DNA from: a virus
Length of the DNA: 62,400 nt
Strand: one strand, 5' to 3'
Virus record (IMG/VR): IMGVR_UViG_3300009071_000009
Span: 1-62,400 of that record
Positions 39,845 through 49,200 of the stretch are shown piece by piece. The translations under genes were made by a program, and so were the position numbers. Numbering within the stretch: the stretch's first letter is position 1; the number at the start of each line of letters is the position of its first letter. The notes below the pieces were generated by a model, which ran no database searches, was not told where the DNA came from, and saw only the letters and a list, made by a program, of their open reading frames with translations.

Positions 39845-40485
39845 TAGATGATTACAATATTAATGATAGTTTAGTTGATAGCCTATTTGCATTAGATGAA
39901 AACTGTCCGTGGATGAAAGTTGATTTTTATAGATCATTATCAAAACGCAAATTACAAAAAAATATGTGGTTATATAATGAATTGACAAATATTATACATG
40001 ATCCAAATATAATGTTTAAAGTAAATTGGTTAGCACCAGGATTTTGTTATTATTCTTCTATAGTTTTAAATAAACTAAATTTCACAGATATAAAATTCTA
40101 TGATTATGATCCTTCAGTTAAATATATTAATTATCAATCTACAAAATTAATTAAAAGCGCTAATGTAGAACATATTATGTTAGATGTAGTGTTTGATAGA
40201 GAATTTGTTAGAAAAGATCCAGATTTAGTAGTCTGTCTTTCTACGTCATCTCTTGGTAATAGATTCTCTGAACTTAATGGAAATTACTATAATAATCCTT
40301 TATTTGCTTTAATGGGTTCCAATAAATGTAAACGAGGAAATATCAACGTTTTTGAGAGTATAGATAAATTCATAGAATCAACTGGAATTAAGAATGTTTT
40401 ATACTCTGGCGAAAAAAATATACATGGAGAAATTTATTATTTTGTAATAGGGCATAAGGAAGATGATGTATGCTACAAATTATAG
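39835..40485 (+). CDS. Methyltransferase-like Rossmann protein 1 (degenerate)
   Basis: The 216-residue protein is a paralogue of the gene at 41930. Both share PWMKVDFY/PWDGMHAN-like starts, a KFYDYDPS/VYDMDPI strand-loop ending in Asp, and a C-terminal MGSNKCKRGNINVFESIDKFIESTGIKNVLYSG / MSGNNLTARGHINLFKNMRSLKKSVGFKDVLYE block. The glycine-rich SAM loop of the other copy (NGGIGYFS) reads LAPGFCYYSS here, so binding may be weaker. The expected role is modification of a sugar or peptide; the substrate is unknown. It overlaps both neighbours. Confidence 0.6.
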   Translation: MFIIDDYNINDSLVDSLFALDENCPWMKVDFYRSLSKRKLQKNMWLYNELTNIIHDPNIMFKVNWLAPGFCYYSSIVLNKLNFTDIKFYDYDPSVKYINYQSTKLIKSANVEHIMLDVVFDREFVRKDPDLVVCLSTSSLGNRFSELNGNYYNNPLFALMGSNKCKRGNINVFESIDKFIESTGIKNVLYSGEKNIHGEIYYFVIGHKEDDVCYKL

Positions 40486-41165
40486 TTTCTAAATGGGGCA
40501 CATTATACGGTGAAGAGTATATAGATCGTTTAAAAGAAAGAATTGAAAAAAATTGTAGTGTACCTTGGAACTTAACAGTTATAAGAGATCATGAAAATGG
40601 TTGGGGAGAATATAGTAAAAAACATTATAGAGGTGAAGGAGAACCAAAAGTAGTTCAAGGGGAAGGATTTCAAAACGATTACCATCATTTTGATTTAGGA
40701 GGAATTCCTTTATATAGAAAAATGTATCCATTTGCAATGGATGATCATTGTAAGCAAGATGATACAATTATGATGATGGACATAGATATGTTAATTACCG
40801 ACGATTTAGCATATTTTACAACTTTATCTACTGACAAACCTTGGATTCAATTTGACTATGATACACCAGAATGGGAACTTATGGATGATTATAAAAATCA
40901 AAATATAACTCCACTAAATAGTTCTGTAACAGTTTGGAAAAAAGGCCAAATGAACCCCGTATATGATTTTGTAAGTAAATATAAAAATGAAGTATTTTTT
41001 ACATATAGACGTGTTGATGCTTATCTTTGGTATTGCTGGGGAGTAAACGACTTTTTTAATTATTTACCAATAGAAGCAGTAGACTGGTACTATAAAGGAA
41101 CAAACGCTATTATAAGAAATATGGCAGGTGAAAAGATCGAGTTTAAAAATGAAATGGTTGTATAA
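40470..41165 (+). CDS. GT-A-fold glycosyltransferase 2
   Basis: The protein has 231 residues. IIVSKWGTLYGEEYIDRLKERIEKNCSVPWNL matches the N-terminus of glycosyltransferases 1 and 3. MDIDMLITDDLAYF carries DxD at Asp104-x-Asp106, and NSSVTVWKKGQ corresponds to the conserved NSSV(L/M)VWKPGQ. It is the most divergent of the three close paralogues, with DAYLWYCWGVNDFFNYLP replacing the FGPH segment. It overlaps the methyltransferase-like gene by 16 bases, so the proteins are made together. Confidence 0.75.
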   Translation: MLQIIVSKWGTLYGEEYIDRLKERIEKNCSVPWNLTVIRDHENGWGEYSKKHYRGEGEPKVVQGEGFQNDYHHFDLGGIPLYRKMYPFAMDDHCKQDDTIMMMDIDMLITDDLAYFTTLSTDKPWIQFDYDTPEWELMDDYKNQNITPLNSSVTVWKKGQMNPVYDFVSKYKNEVFFTYRRVDAYLWYCWGVNDFFNYLPIEAVDWYYKGTNAIIRNMAGEKIEFKNEMVV

Positions 41166-41943
41166 TGCAATGAATCCTAGACCCCCTAAAACGTCTACGA
41201 GCAAAAATAAAATAGTATGCGCTCGGTGGGGAAAACTTTATAGCGAAAGAGATATTGATGATTTATATGAAAAAGTGAAAAAGAATTGTTCAGTAGATTT
41301 TGATTTTGAAGTATTTGACAACTTTAAAAAATATAAACATTGGGAAAAAGCAAAGAAAAAACATTATAGAGCTTCTTTACAACCTGATGAAAGATTTGAT
41401 GCTGTACAAAAAGGATACCACCGCGATGATTTTGGGGGAATTCCTCATTATCGTAAAATCACCATGTTTGATCAAGACAAAAAATTTAATTCAGAAGACA
41501 CAATATTATATCTTGATTTAGACACAAATATTACTGGTGATTTAGCTTATTTTTTTGAAGAGCTTAATTATGCTAGACCATATTTGGTTTGGAATTATTG
41601 GTGGGACGAAAATGATGGTATTGAATGGAAGAGACAATACCATGTCACTCGTTGTCCACTATTTAATAGCTCAGTTATGGTTTGGAAACCAGGCCAAAAT
41701 GAAACTATATATAATTTTGTAGAGAATAATTTAGATGAGTGTTTTTATACTTATCCTTCTATGGATACATTTATGTTCCATAATTTTGGGCCACACAGCA
41801 ATTTAGAAAGAAGAAATCATTTTAATTATTTTGATGAAGGTATAGTTACTTCACAGCGAGTACTAAATAACAATAATCCTGGGATTGTTAATATGCTAGA
41901 AGGACTGAGCGTGGAAGAGAAAAATAAATATGTATCACATTGA
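41149..41943 (+). CDS. GT-A-fold glycosyltransferase 3
   Basis: I chose ATG 41149, which overlaps the previous gene by 17 bases. A GTG at 41128 and an ATG at 41170 are alternatives, and no clear ribosome-binding site decides. NKIVCARWGKLYSERDIDDLYEKVKKNCSVDFDF, YLDLDTNITGDLAYFF (DxD), NSSVMVWKPGQ and FHNFGPHSNLE align with glycosyltransferase 1. Sugar donor and acceptor are unknown. Part of a continuous overlapping operon. Confidence 0.76.
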   Translation: MKWLYNAMNPRPPKTSTSKNKIVCARWGKLYSERDIDDLYEKVKKNCSVDFDFEVFDNFKKYKHWEKAKKKHYRASLQPDERFDAVQKGYHRDDFGGIPHYRKITMFDQDKKFNSEDTILYLDLDTNITGDLAYFFEELNYARPYLVWNYWWDENDGIEWKRQYHVTRCPLFNSSVMVWKPGQNETIYNFVENNLDECFYTYPSMDTFMFHNFGPHSNLERRNHFNYFDEGIVTSQRVLNNNNPGIVNMLEGLSVEEKNKYVSH

Positions 41944-42550
41944 GAAAAAGGATGTAGATAGATTCCAAAAAATACTTGATCAACTTAAACACGCTTATCC
42001 ATGGGATGGGATGCATGCTAATATATGCGCGCAAGTAGGACCAATTGAATTTCAAATTCAAAAATGGTGGGCCGATAGAATAAATTGTATAGATCAAAGA
42101 GTAGCTATTTTAAATGGTGGTATTGGATATTTTTCAGTTCCATTTGCACATGAAATGGGAGCTAAAAAAATAGATGTATATGATATGGATCCAATCACGG
42201 AAAACTTAAGTTGGTATATAAATGGAAACTATAAACCGGAATTTTGTCACCACCAAAAAAACGTTATTTTTGATAGAAAAGAAATAAAAAATGCTGACGT
42301 ATACATAAATACTAGTTGTGAGCATAGCTATCATATGAGAGATATAATTCCACCAAATAGGCTCTGTGTAATGAGTGGAAATAATTTAACAGCAAGAGGA
42401 CATATAAATTTATTTAAAAATATGCGCAGCTTGAAAAAATCAGTAGGATTTAAAGATGTATTATATGAAACAACTATGGAATTTACATATCATGACGATA
42501 TGGGAAAAAGACCATACAAACAATTTTTAGTAATAGGGATAAAAGCATGA
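41930..42550 (+). CDS. SAM-dependent methyltransferase-like protein 2
   Basis: The protein has 206 residues. RVAILNGGIGYFSVPFAHEMGAKKIDVYDMDPITENLSWYIN matches motif I (xGGIGYxS) and motif II (VYDMDP, acidic residue for the SAM ribose) of a Rossmann-type methyltransferase. ADVYINTSCEHSYHM occupies the motif IV position. It could O- or N-methylate the sugars added by the neighbouring transferases, but no substrate is visible. Paralogous to the gene at 39835. It overlaps the genes on both sides. Confidence 0.68.
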   Translation: MYHIEKKDVDRFQKILDQLKHAYPWDGMHANICAQVGPIEFQIQKWWADRINCIDQRVAILNGGIGYFSVPFAHEMGAKKIDVYDMDPITENLSWYINGNYKPEFCHHQKNVIFDRKEIKNADVYINTSCEHSYHMRDIIPPNRLCVMSGNNLTARGHINLFKNMRSLKKSVGFKDVLYETTMEFTYHDDMGKRPYKQFLVIGIKA

Positions 42551-43449
42551 AGAAAAGAGTTATTTTTTCAATTTACATTGAAATCCCTGAAGCACTATTA
42601 GATGAGACTGGTTATTCAAAGCATGCGGTTAATAATACGCATAGAGGTGAAAGAGCTGGGGAAACTAAAGATAAACTAAAAGCATATAAAAACAGATTAA
42701 TGTGGAATCAAAAATGGTATGCAGATCAGTGTGATGCAGACTATCATATGTACACTTATGATAAACAGTTTTTAGAATATTATCGTTATTGCAAAAGTGT
42801 GCATGATAAGCTTCCAATGTATCACATTGTAAATTATTACAAAAATCATTTGCTTCAGGAACTAGCAAAAACTTATGATGAAATTTTTTATATGGATATT
42901 GATATTATTCCTAGAACAAAGGATAATATATTTGAAGTCCATAATATGAATAAGCTCTGGGCAAAAAATAATAATGACTTAGCTGAATGGAGTAAGCATT
43001 ATGATTTAACAAAATACAATAGTTGTGATAGAAATCCTGGTATTAAGTATTGGAATTGTTATGCTCTTTTAATTCAAAATGGGCATGACCCTGAAAATAA
43101 CGTTATTAACACCGGAACGATAATAGGCGGCAAAAAAGCAATTATGGCAATGGACTGGCAAGGAGAGTTTGAAGGATTAATTGCTGATTTGCTAAAACTA
43201 CAGGAAGATCAAGCAACTATGTTCCCTGAAGCTTTGCATTCTAGGTTTGCTTTTGATAATGAAACAATGTTTAGTTATTTAGTAAAAACTAAAAAATTGA
43301 AGTATGATACTTTAGATGATATTTGGCATGGAAGATTACCAGATGATGGAGTAGATCCAAGACATAAAATTATTCATGCAATTAATAAGAAATTTGAATT
43401 AATTTGGGATGATGTTCCATATGATGGAAGAACTTTAGGGAAATCATAA
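42547..43449 (+). CDS. Glycosyltransferase-like protein 4, 300 aa
   Basis: FYMDIDIIPRTKDNIFEVHNM contains a DxD-like motif after the hydrophobic strand of a GT-A fold. NTGTIIGGKKAIMAMDW resembles the acceptor-side NxG segment of GT8/GT32-like enzymes. The N-terminus (KRVIFSIYIEIPEALLDETGYSKHAVNNTHRGERAGETK) is unlike the first three, so it is a separate subfamily. It is AT-rich and overlaps the flanking genes by 4 and 1 bases. Confidence 0.68.
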   Translation: MKKRVIFSIYIEIPEALLDETGYSKHAVNNTHRGERAGETKDKLKAYKNRLMWNQKWYADQCDADYHMYTYDKQFLEYYRYCKSVHDKLPMYHIVNYYKNHLLQELAKTYDEIFYMDIDIIPRTKDNIFEVHNMNKLWAKNNNDLAEWSKHYDLTKYNSCDRNPGIKYWNCYALLIQNGHDPENNVINTGTIIGGKKAIMAMDWQGEFEGLIADLLKLQEDQATMFPEALHSRFAFDNETMFSYLVKTKKLKYDTLDDIWHGRLPDDGVDPRHKIIHAINKKFELIWDDVPYDGRTLGKS

Positions 43450-44162
43450 TGCCTCTTACAGAACATTCTTCGGGTCAAACAAATCAAGCACAAAAAATAT
43501 TCGTTTTTAGAATAGGTAAAAAATATGGTGAAGAGTATGAAGAGTACTTGAATCAAAAACTAAAAGGAAGATATGATCTTATTTGGATAAGAAATCCATT
43601 AGATTCAAAAGTAGCGTTGCAATGGAATAAAATGTTTCTTATGAATTTAGATTATCCGGATCCTATTGTTGTAATGGATATTGATATATTATTAGAAAAT
43701 AATTTTCATGAATTATTTGAATATCCTATTCAAAAAGGTGAATTTTTGTCTATTCCGGCGTGGTGGAATGAAAGAGCTGGATATTTATCAAACGGCGGGT
43801 TTTTTAAATACTATCCTAAGGATTGTAAATATATTTTCGATGAATTTATTAATAATTCTAAACATTGGCAGTCACATTATATTAAAGAAGGCATTACTGT
43901 AGGACCAGTAAATGGTGAACAGTATTTTGTTGAAGATCAAGTTAAGAAAAACTTAGATTTAAAATTTGTTCCTAAGTCATGGGTAACTAGATGGACTAAC
44001 GATAGCAGTAAAAATATGAAAATAGCTGATAGATGGAGAAAAAAGGTGGAAGATACACAATTATTTTACCATGAAAAAAATAAATTTAACGAAAATGTTA
44101 AATTTGTTCATTTTACTACCTCTTTAAACAAGCCGCATGAATCTAAATTGTATAAATACTAG
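43449..44162 (+). CDS. Glycosyltransferase-like protein 5, 237 aa
   Basis: Includes PIVVMDIDILLENNFHELFE (DxD-like), SIPAWWNERAGYLSNGGFFKY and EQYFVEDQV, all in GT-A order, and ends KFVHFTTSLNKPHES. It starts on the previous stop (TAATG). The 3' end of the gene overlaps the late promoter at 44151-44158 for the following fibre gene, which ties the cassette into the fibre transcription plan. Confidence 0.68.
   Translation: MPLTEHSSGQTNQAQKIFVFRIGKKYGEEYEEYLNQKLKGRYDLIWIRNPLDSKVALQWNKMFLMNLDYPDPIVVMDIDILLENNFHELFEYPIQKGEFLSIPAWWNERAGYLSNGGFFKYYPKDCKYIFDEFINNSKHWQSHYIKEGITVGPVNGEQYFVEDQVKKNLDLKFVPKSWVTRWTNDSSKNMKIADRWRKKVEDTQLFYHEKNKFNENVKFVHFTTSLNKPHESKLYKY
44151..44158 (+). promoter_or_regulatory. 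T4-type late promoter
   Basis: TATAAATA within the end of glycosyltransferase 5, 29 bases before the fibre gene ATG at 44187. Confidence 0.75.
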
Positions 44163-44186
44163 TAACCGTAAAAAAGAGGTTTCAGT

Positions 44187-44840
44187 ATGCCTAGAATTAT
44201 AGATTTACCATCAATTAGTGCAGATTCCGCCGATTCGGCAGATTGGCTCATTCTATACAACGTCGATGCCGCATCAAATGACGCTGTTAATAAAATTAGA
44301 GTTGATCAATTAGCTGAATTAACAGCAGGAGTTGCTGCTTATGGTGATTCTAATGTAGCATTATTTTTAGCTAATAGTGATTCAGCTAATCCTATACAAG
44401 TCGGACAAATGATCATTGATAGTGACTTGGTTGTTCAAGGCGATTTAAGAGTTTTAGGTACAACTACTACAGTTAGTCAAAGTGAATTAAGTATTTCAGA
44501 CAAGTTGCTAATATTAGCTGATAGTGCAGTAACAGATACTGATGCCGATGGTGGTGGTATTCAATTAAACGGCGCTAATGCAACAATTCTATATCAACAA
44601 TCAGATGATACTTGGAATTTTAATAAAAACGTATCTTATCCGAATCAATATTCATTAACAGACACTGATTCATTAAATGAAGGATCTACAAATTTATATT
44701 ACAGCGCTGCAAGATTTGATTCCGATTTAACTAATGCAGATTCGTCAATTACTTCTAGTCAATTAGCTTCTGCTGTTTCTTTAATCATTTATGATTCTAC
44801 TGGATCTGCTATAAAGACGTTGTATGGTGCAGGAGTTTAA
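44187..44840 (+). CDS. Tail-fibre protein, 217 aa
   Basis: Asp/Ser-rich (SADSADSADW). It contains VQGDLRVLGTTTTVSQSELSISDKLLILADSA and EGSTNLYYSAARFDSDLTN, modules that recur in the 2469-residue fibre (GNLNVLGTETTTSISNLNVADTFIYLG and EGDNLYYTTSRADSDFD). It ends with IIYDSTGSAIKTLYGAGV, like the small proteins near 37.1-37.6 kb. Probably a short fibre or connector sharing the trimer-forming repeats of the long fibre. Confidence 0.75.
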   Translation: MPRIIDLPSISADSADSADWLILYNVDAASNDAVNKIRVDQLAELTAGVAAYGDSNVALFLANSDSANPIQVGQMIIDSDLVVQGDLRVLGTTTTVSQSELSISDKLLILADSAVTDTDADGGGIQLNGANATILYQQSDDTWNFNKNVSYPNQYSLTDTDSLNEGSTNLYYSAARFDSDLTNADSSITSSQLASAVSLIIYDSTGSAIKTLYGAGV

Positions 44841-44842
44841 GC

Positions 44843-45823
44843 ATGGCTGGCAATCCTTTAGTATGGGACACATCATCTGAAGATGTACGTCCAGCAAGCG
44901 CGGGACATGTGGAAACACTAATTGAAAGAGGAATTTTCCACTATAGTTCTAATCCTAGTGTGGAATTAAGTTATGTTGCATCTGGTGGTAATTTAAATTC
45001 TATTGATGACACAAGATATGCGCCGAGCGCAGGTTTATCTAGAGTTGATAGATTTCCAACCTCAGCTGAAACTGGAGCAGTTGACCTTATCACTGTATCA
45101 CAACAAAAAATACAACAAACGAAAGCAACGGTAACAAAACCAACAAACGCTAAGCCTTTAGCTTATGTTACAAATACTGGAAATATTAGAGCTCTTCCTA
45201 TTGATGAAGCAGTTGAATTATTAGTAAAGCCGGCAATTGATAGATTAAATTCTAAAGCTGCTATTGACGATGAAAATCGCGGTGGAACTTATTTTGTTAC
45301 TACATCAGTTTCAGCGGCAGATGCTGATAATGTTTCATCTCAACCAATATATACCGATACCAACGCAAATGTTTCTTTTTATGATGCGGAAAGATCTGGA
45401 AATGGATTATTTGTTTCATTAGATACTCCAGCCATTAACACTTCTTGGTATTTACATAAACAAAGAGCAAATGCCTTTGATAGAAATTTAGCGGGAACAT
45501 CTGGAGGGGATGTAAACAGATATCCTCTTTATGTTACACCATCAGGTGATTTAAGACATTACACTGTTGCCGAATATGATAATTTTATTGGCGAATTAAT
45601 TAGATGGGCTGCTGTAAATTTATCAGGTTATATATTAGATTATCAAGTTAGCAATTCTTCTACTGATAATACATATAGAAGTTCAACAATAACTAATACT
45701 TTAGTTGATAGTTCAAAACACTTTACTGAAGAAGTAGGCCTAGATGATTATAGAGGTCAATCAATTCCTCAAGGTACAGCAACCATAATAAATTCTTATT
45801 ATCTTACCCTTTCTAAGAGCTAA
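44843..45823 (+). CDS. Virion structural/fibre protein, paralogue of the 37615 gene
   Basis: The 326-residue protein aligns with 37615 at NPSVELSYVASGGNLNS, LAYVTNTGNIRALPIDEAVELLVKPAIDRL, GTYFVTTSVSAADADNVSSQPIYTD and SWYLHKQRAN, with matching spacing. Probably a fibre segment or adhesin. Together the two genes frame the glycosyltransferase block, suggesting either that the cassette was inserted between duplicates or that a structural module was copied around it. Confidence 0.74.
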   Translation: MAGNPLVWDTSSEDVRPASAGHVETLIERGIFHYSSNPSVELSYVASGGNLNSIDDTRYAPSAGLSRVDRFPTSAETGAVDLITVSQQKIQQTKATVTKPTNAKPLAYVTNTGNIRALPIDEAVELLVKPAIDRLNSKAAIDDENRGGTYFVTTSVSAADADNVSSQPIYTDTNANVSFYDAERSGNGLFVSLDTPAINTSWYLHKQRANAFDRNLAGTSGGDVNRYPLYVTPSGDLRHYTVAEYDNFIGELIRWAAVNLSGYILDYQVSNSSTDNTYRSSTITNTLVDSSKHFTEEVGLDDYRGQSIPQGTATIINSYYLTLSKS

Positions 45824-45827
45824 TTTT

Positions 45828-45835
45828 TATAAATA
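45828..45835 (+). promoter_or_regulatory. T4-type late promoter with 57-nt leader
   Basis: TATAAATA followed by a leader (45836-45892) that is unusually rich in G+C. GGGCGC (45850-45855) can pair with GCGTCC (45861-45866), and CCGA (45865-45868) with TCGG (45877-45880). The two hairpins share two bases. A TAGGAG site follows. Confidence 0.7.
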
Positions 45836-45892
45836 GAATAAAGAGGCAGGGGCGCTGTTCGCGTCCGACAAAGAAATCGGTAGGAGTATTTC

Positions 45893-46258
45893 ATGGCCCA
45901 ATATGAAGAATTCACCTTAGCTCAAGGTGCAGACATAGCAATTGAGCTACATTTAGTAGACGACCAAGGATCTCCAAAAGATCTAACAAACCATACGGTT
46001 TCAGCGCGAATACAAAAATCGTATTCATCTACAACTTTCACGGATTTCAATTCAATAATCGCAGCGCCGCCTTCTGACGGTATTGCTACTATATCATTAA
46101 ATAATACTCAAACTGAAGCTTTGGAAAAGGGACGTTATGTTTATGATGTAATGCTTTCTTTTGTTGATAGCGCAGGTGATACAATAGCTGAAAGACTATT
46201 AGAAGGAAGAGTTCAAGTAACACCAAATGTTACTCCAACTCCAGGAGGCAGCGAATAA
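45893..46258 (+). CDS. Small beta-sandwich virion protein (BppU-N/Ig-like), 121 aa
   Basis: EEFTLAQGADIAIELHLVDDQGSPKDLTNHTVSARIQKSYSST resembles the N-terminal domain of receptor-binding baseplate upper proteins and other small phage beta-sandwiches. GRYVYDVMLSFVDSAGDTIAERLLEGRVQVTPNV completes the sheet. A Pro/Thr-rich tail ends it. Just before the longest fibre gene (stop and start separated by no bases), so it may be a fibre attachment or chaperone-like part. Confidence 0.7.
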   Translation: MAQYEEFTLAQGADIAIELHLVDDQGSPKDLTNHTVSARIQKSYSSTTFTDFNSIIAAPPSDGIATISLNNTQTEALEKGRYVYDVMLSFVDSAGDTIAERLLEGRVQVTPNVTPTPGGSE

Positions 46259-49200
46259 ATGGTAACCGTAGTTAAAAAAGTTATAGTTGGAACACCAATT
46301 AGAAGAGTTACTTCTGGTGCCTTTAGTATTTTTAATATTGATGGTATTTCAGCTGAAGGATCTGCCCATAACGATCTTCTTGTTTTTGATTCATCTTCTG
46401 AAAAATTTACAAATCTAAGCACGCTCCGCGTTTTAAAAGTAGATGATTTTACAATTGATAGTAATACAATAAGTGCTACTGGCGATATATACATTTCTTC
46501 TACACAAGTTAATATCAACTCTCCAGTTGAAGCAACATCTTTTAAGCAATCTCAATTAGGCGCTTTTGATGATTCTGACTTAACTAGTAAACTTTATGTA
46601 GATACTGAAGTCGAAAGAGTTAAAAACGTTATCTTTACTACAGATGACGGATTTACTGATTCTGTTCAAATTTATGATGATGAAGATATTAAAGTAATTG
46701 GTGGAATTGGTGTTAAAACTTCTTCTACAAAAATAGGATCACAGTATCAATTAACAATTGATTTAGATAGTTCTGATATAGTAACTGGAACTTATGGTAC
46801 TGCTGACTCAGATAATCTTACAATACCTTTTCTTTCATTTGATTCATCTGGATTATTATCTGGTGTTACGGTATCAAATCCAATTACAACAGATAATGTT
46901 AGAGAAGGCGATTCTAATTTATATTATACTACAGCTAGATTTGATGATAGATTAGACGACAGTAGTTCTATTTCATCTATACGTAGTATGTTCTCTCCTG
47001 GCGGAGATATGGTATATGATTCAATTAACGGTACCTTTTCAATTAATGTTGTTGCTACTTATAACTCAGAAAATTTTGATTCCGATTTAGATGTTGCTTT
47101 AGCTAATAGCCAAAATATTGTATACGCTGATTCATTAAATTCATTCGATTTAACTGCTATAAATGAATCAAATGCTGGGACATTTGGATCAACAACTAAA
47201 ATTCCAATTCTTTCTGTTGATTCATATGGTAGAATTGATAGTATTAGTACTGCCTCAATTTCAACATCATTAGTAATTAGTGCTGATTCTGTTAGTGATA
47301 GTAGTGTAGATTCGATAAATCTTGGTACAGATGTTTTTAATATTTCTGGACAACCTGGTAATATCATTACAAGAGTAACAGATAGTGGTATTAATATACG
47401 ATTAGATAGCGGGCAAACCACACACAATTCTTTTTTAGGTGCCGTGCAACCAGGATTATATACGTATGGTGGCGGGTCGCAGGTAGCTCGAGTTTCAGTT
47501 GATGAGTTTGGTATTGTTAAACACATAGACGCAACTACAATACAGGCGCAAATAACTCTTAAAGATGAAAATAATGCAGAATATGATGCATTTACTACAC
47601 AAAATGACTTAAAGTTTGTAGGCGGGAACGGGATTGATGTTGATGTTAGTGGCGGCTTTTCAGGTGGCAACCCCAGCGCTGATGCAGTAATTACTGTTTC
47701 AATTGATTCATCAGAATTAAGTGCAATAGATAGTGTATCTTGGCTGACTGATTCTAATAAATTACAAATTAGTACTTCTGATGGAGCAAGATTTGTTCCA
47801 CAAATTAATTACTTCGGTGATAGTGTAATATTCGACGATACACTACGCATGAATACCTCTAAACAAGCAGTTTGGGGTACAAAAGGAAATACTGAGCAAG
47901 GTGTATCTGGATCATTTAGTTCAATATATATGATGCCAGGTGATAGTGAAGGAAGTGGTTGGTGGTTCTATAATAATTCACCTGGAATGAAGTTTTATTC
48001 TAAGAGTGAAAATAGTCAAACAGGTGCTGATAGTACTGGGTCCATTGAATTCCTGACTTATTATCGCAATGAAGGTTCCTTTTACGAAGATATGGTTATC
48101 AGTAATGGGGTTTCATTAAAGCATAAAGGTCAGACCGCATTAGCTATTATAGGGCCACAAAATGGCGCTAATGATAGCACGAATGTTACAAGGTTTTATT
48201 CCCATGCTATTCCTTATACTGGTTTGGGTGTAAACTATGATTTAGGTGATTCTGAAAATCCATGGAGAGATTTATATCTTTCTGGACAAACAATACATTT
48301 AGGTGAAATTCAACTAAAAGATAGCGGTGGTGATTTTGCAATTAGATCTGCAGATGGATCTCCTGGTAATATAACAGCAGCTCATATAAATGCTGATTCT
48401 GGTTATATTAGCCAATTTAGAGTCGATTCTGCACAAATTACTAATTATACTGCAACTACGGGATTTGTTGGATTACTAACTGTTGATTCTATAAATGTAA
48501 CAGATCTTAACATTAACACTGCAATAGTAACAAATGGTATTACAGCAGACTCTGCTAAAATAGAAGGTACTTTGACTGCAAGAGATATAAATGTAGACTC
48601 TGGATCTATTAGTCAATTTACAGCAGACTCAGCTTCAATTACTACACTGAATACTACAACAATATCTGGCAATTCTGCAACATTTACAGACATAGTAAGA
48701 TCTGGAACAACTGTTACTGCCGGCGCATATGGTTCAGGTTCACTGGTTCCAGTTCTTACGGTTGATTCTTCAGGTTTTGTTGATAGTATCGGAACAGTTT
48801 CAGTTGCGGGTGTAACAGGATTTGCATGGGATTCGGCAACTTCTACTGCTACAATTAGTACAGCTGATGGTGGATCATTTGCATCAACAATTAATGGTTT
48901 CCATAAAATTACCAGTCATCTAATACCATCAATTGCTAATACATACGATCTTGGTAACGATTCATATAGATGGAATGATCTCTATCTAAATGGAACTAGT
49001 TTGTATCTTGGAGATACCATTATAGAAGATAGTGCTGGTGGCTTTGTCTTTATGCACAATGACGGTGGCGCAGCAAGTCCTGTAGGAGTTACTGTACCGC
49101 AAACTAATTATATTACTTCGACACCACCTACTGGTAACAGTAGCATCACTGCGCAAAGAATGATATTTAATCCAACTGGTACGATATTACAGATAGGTGG

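Noticed and set aside
39095-44162. Glycosyltransferases as T4-like DNA glucosylation genes
   Set aside because: They do not resemble the alpha/beta-glucosyltransferases by visible motifs and are placed among late fibre genes; no hydroxymethylase is seen nearby.
47059-47670. Minus-strand 203-codon frame inside the long fibre gene
   Set aside because: Antisense to a Ser/Asp-rich repeat protein, which creates long open complementary frames by composition. No ribosome-binding site.
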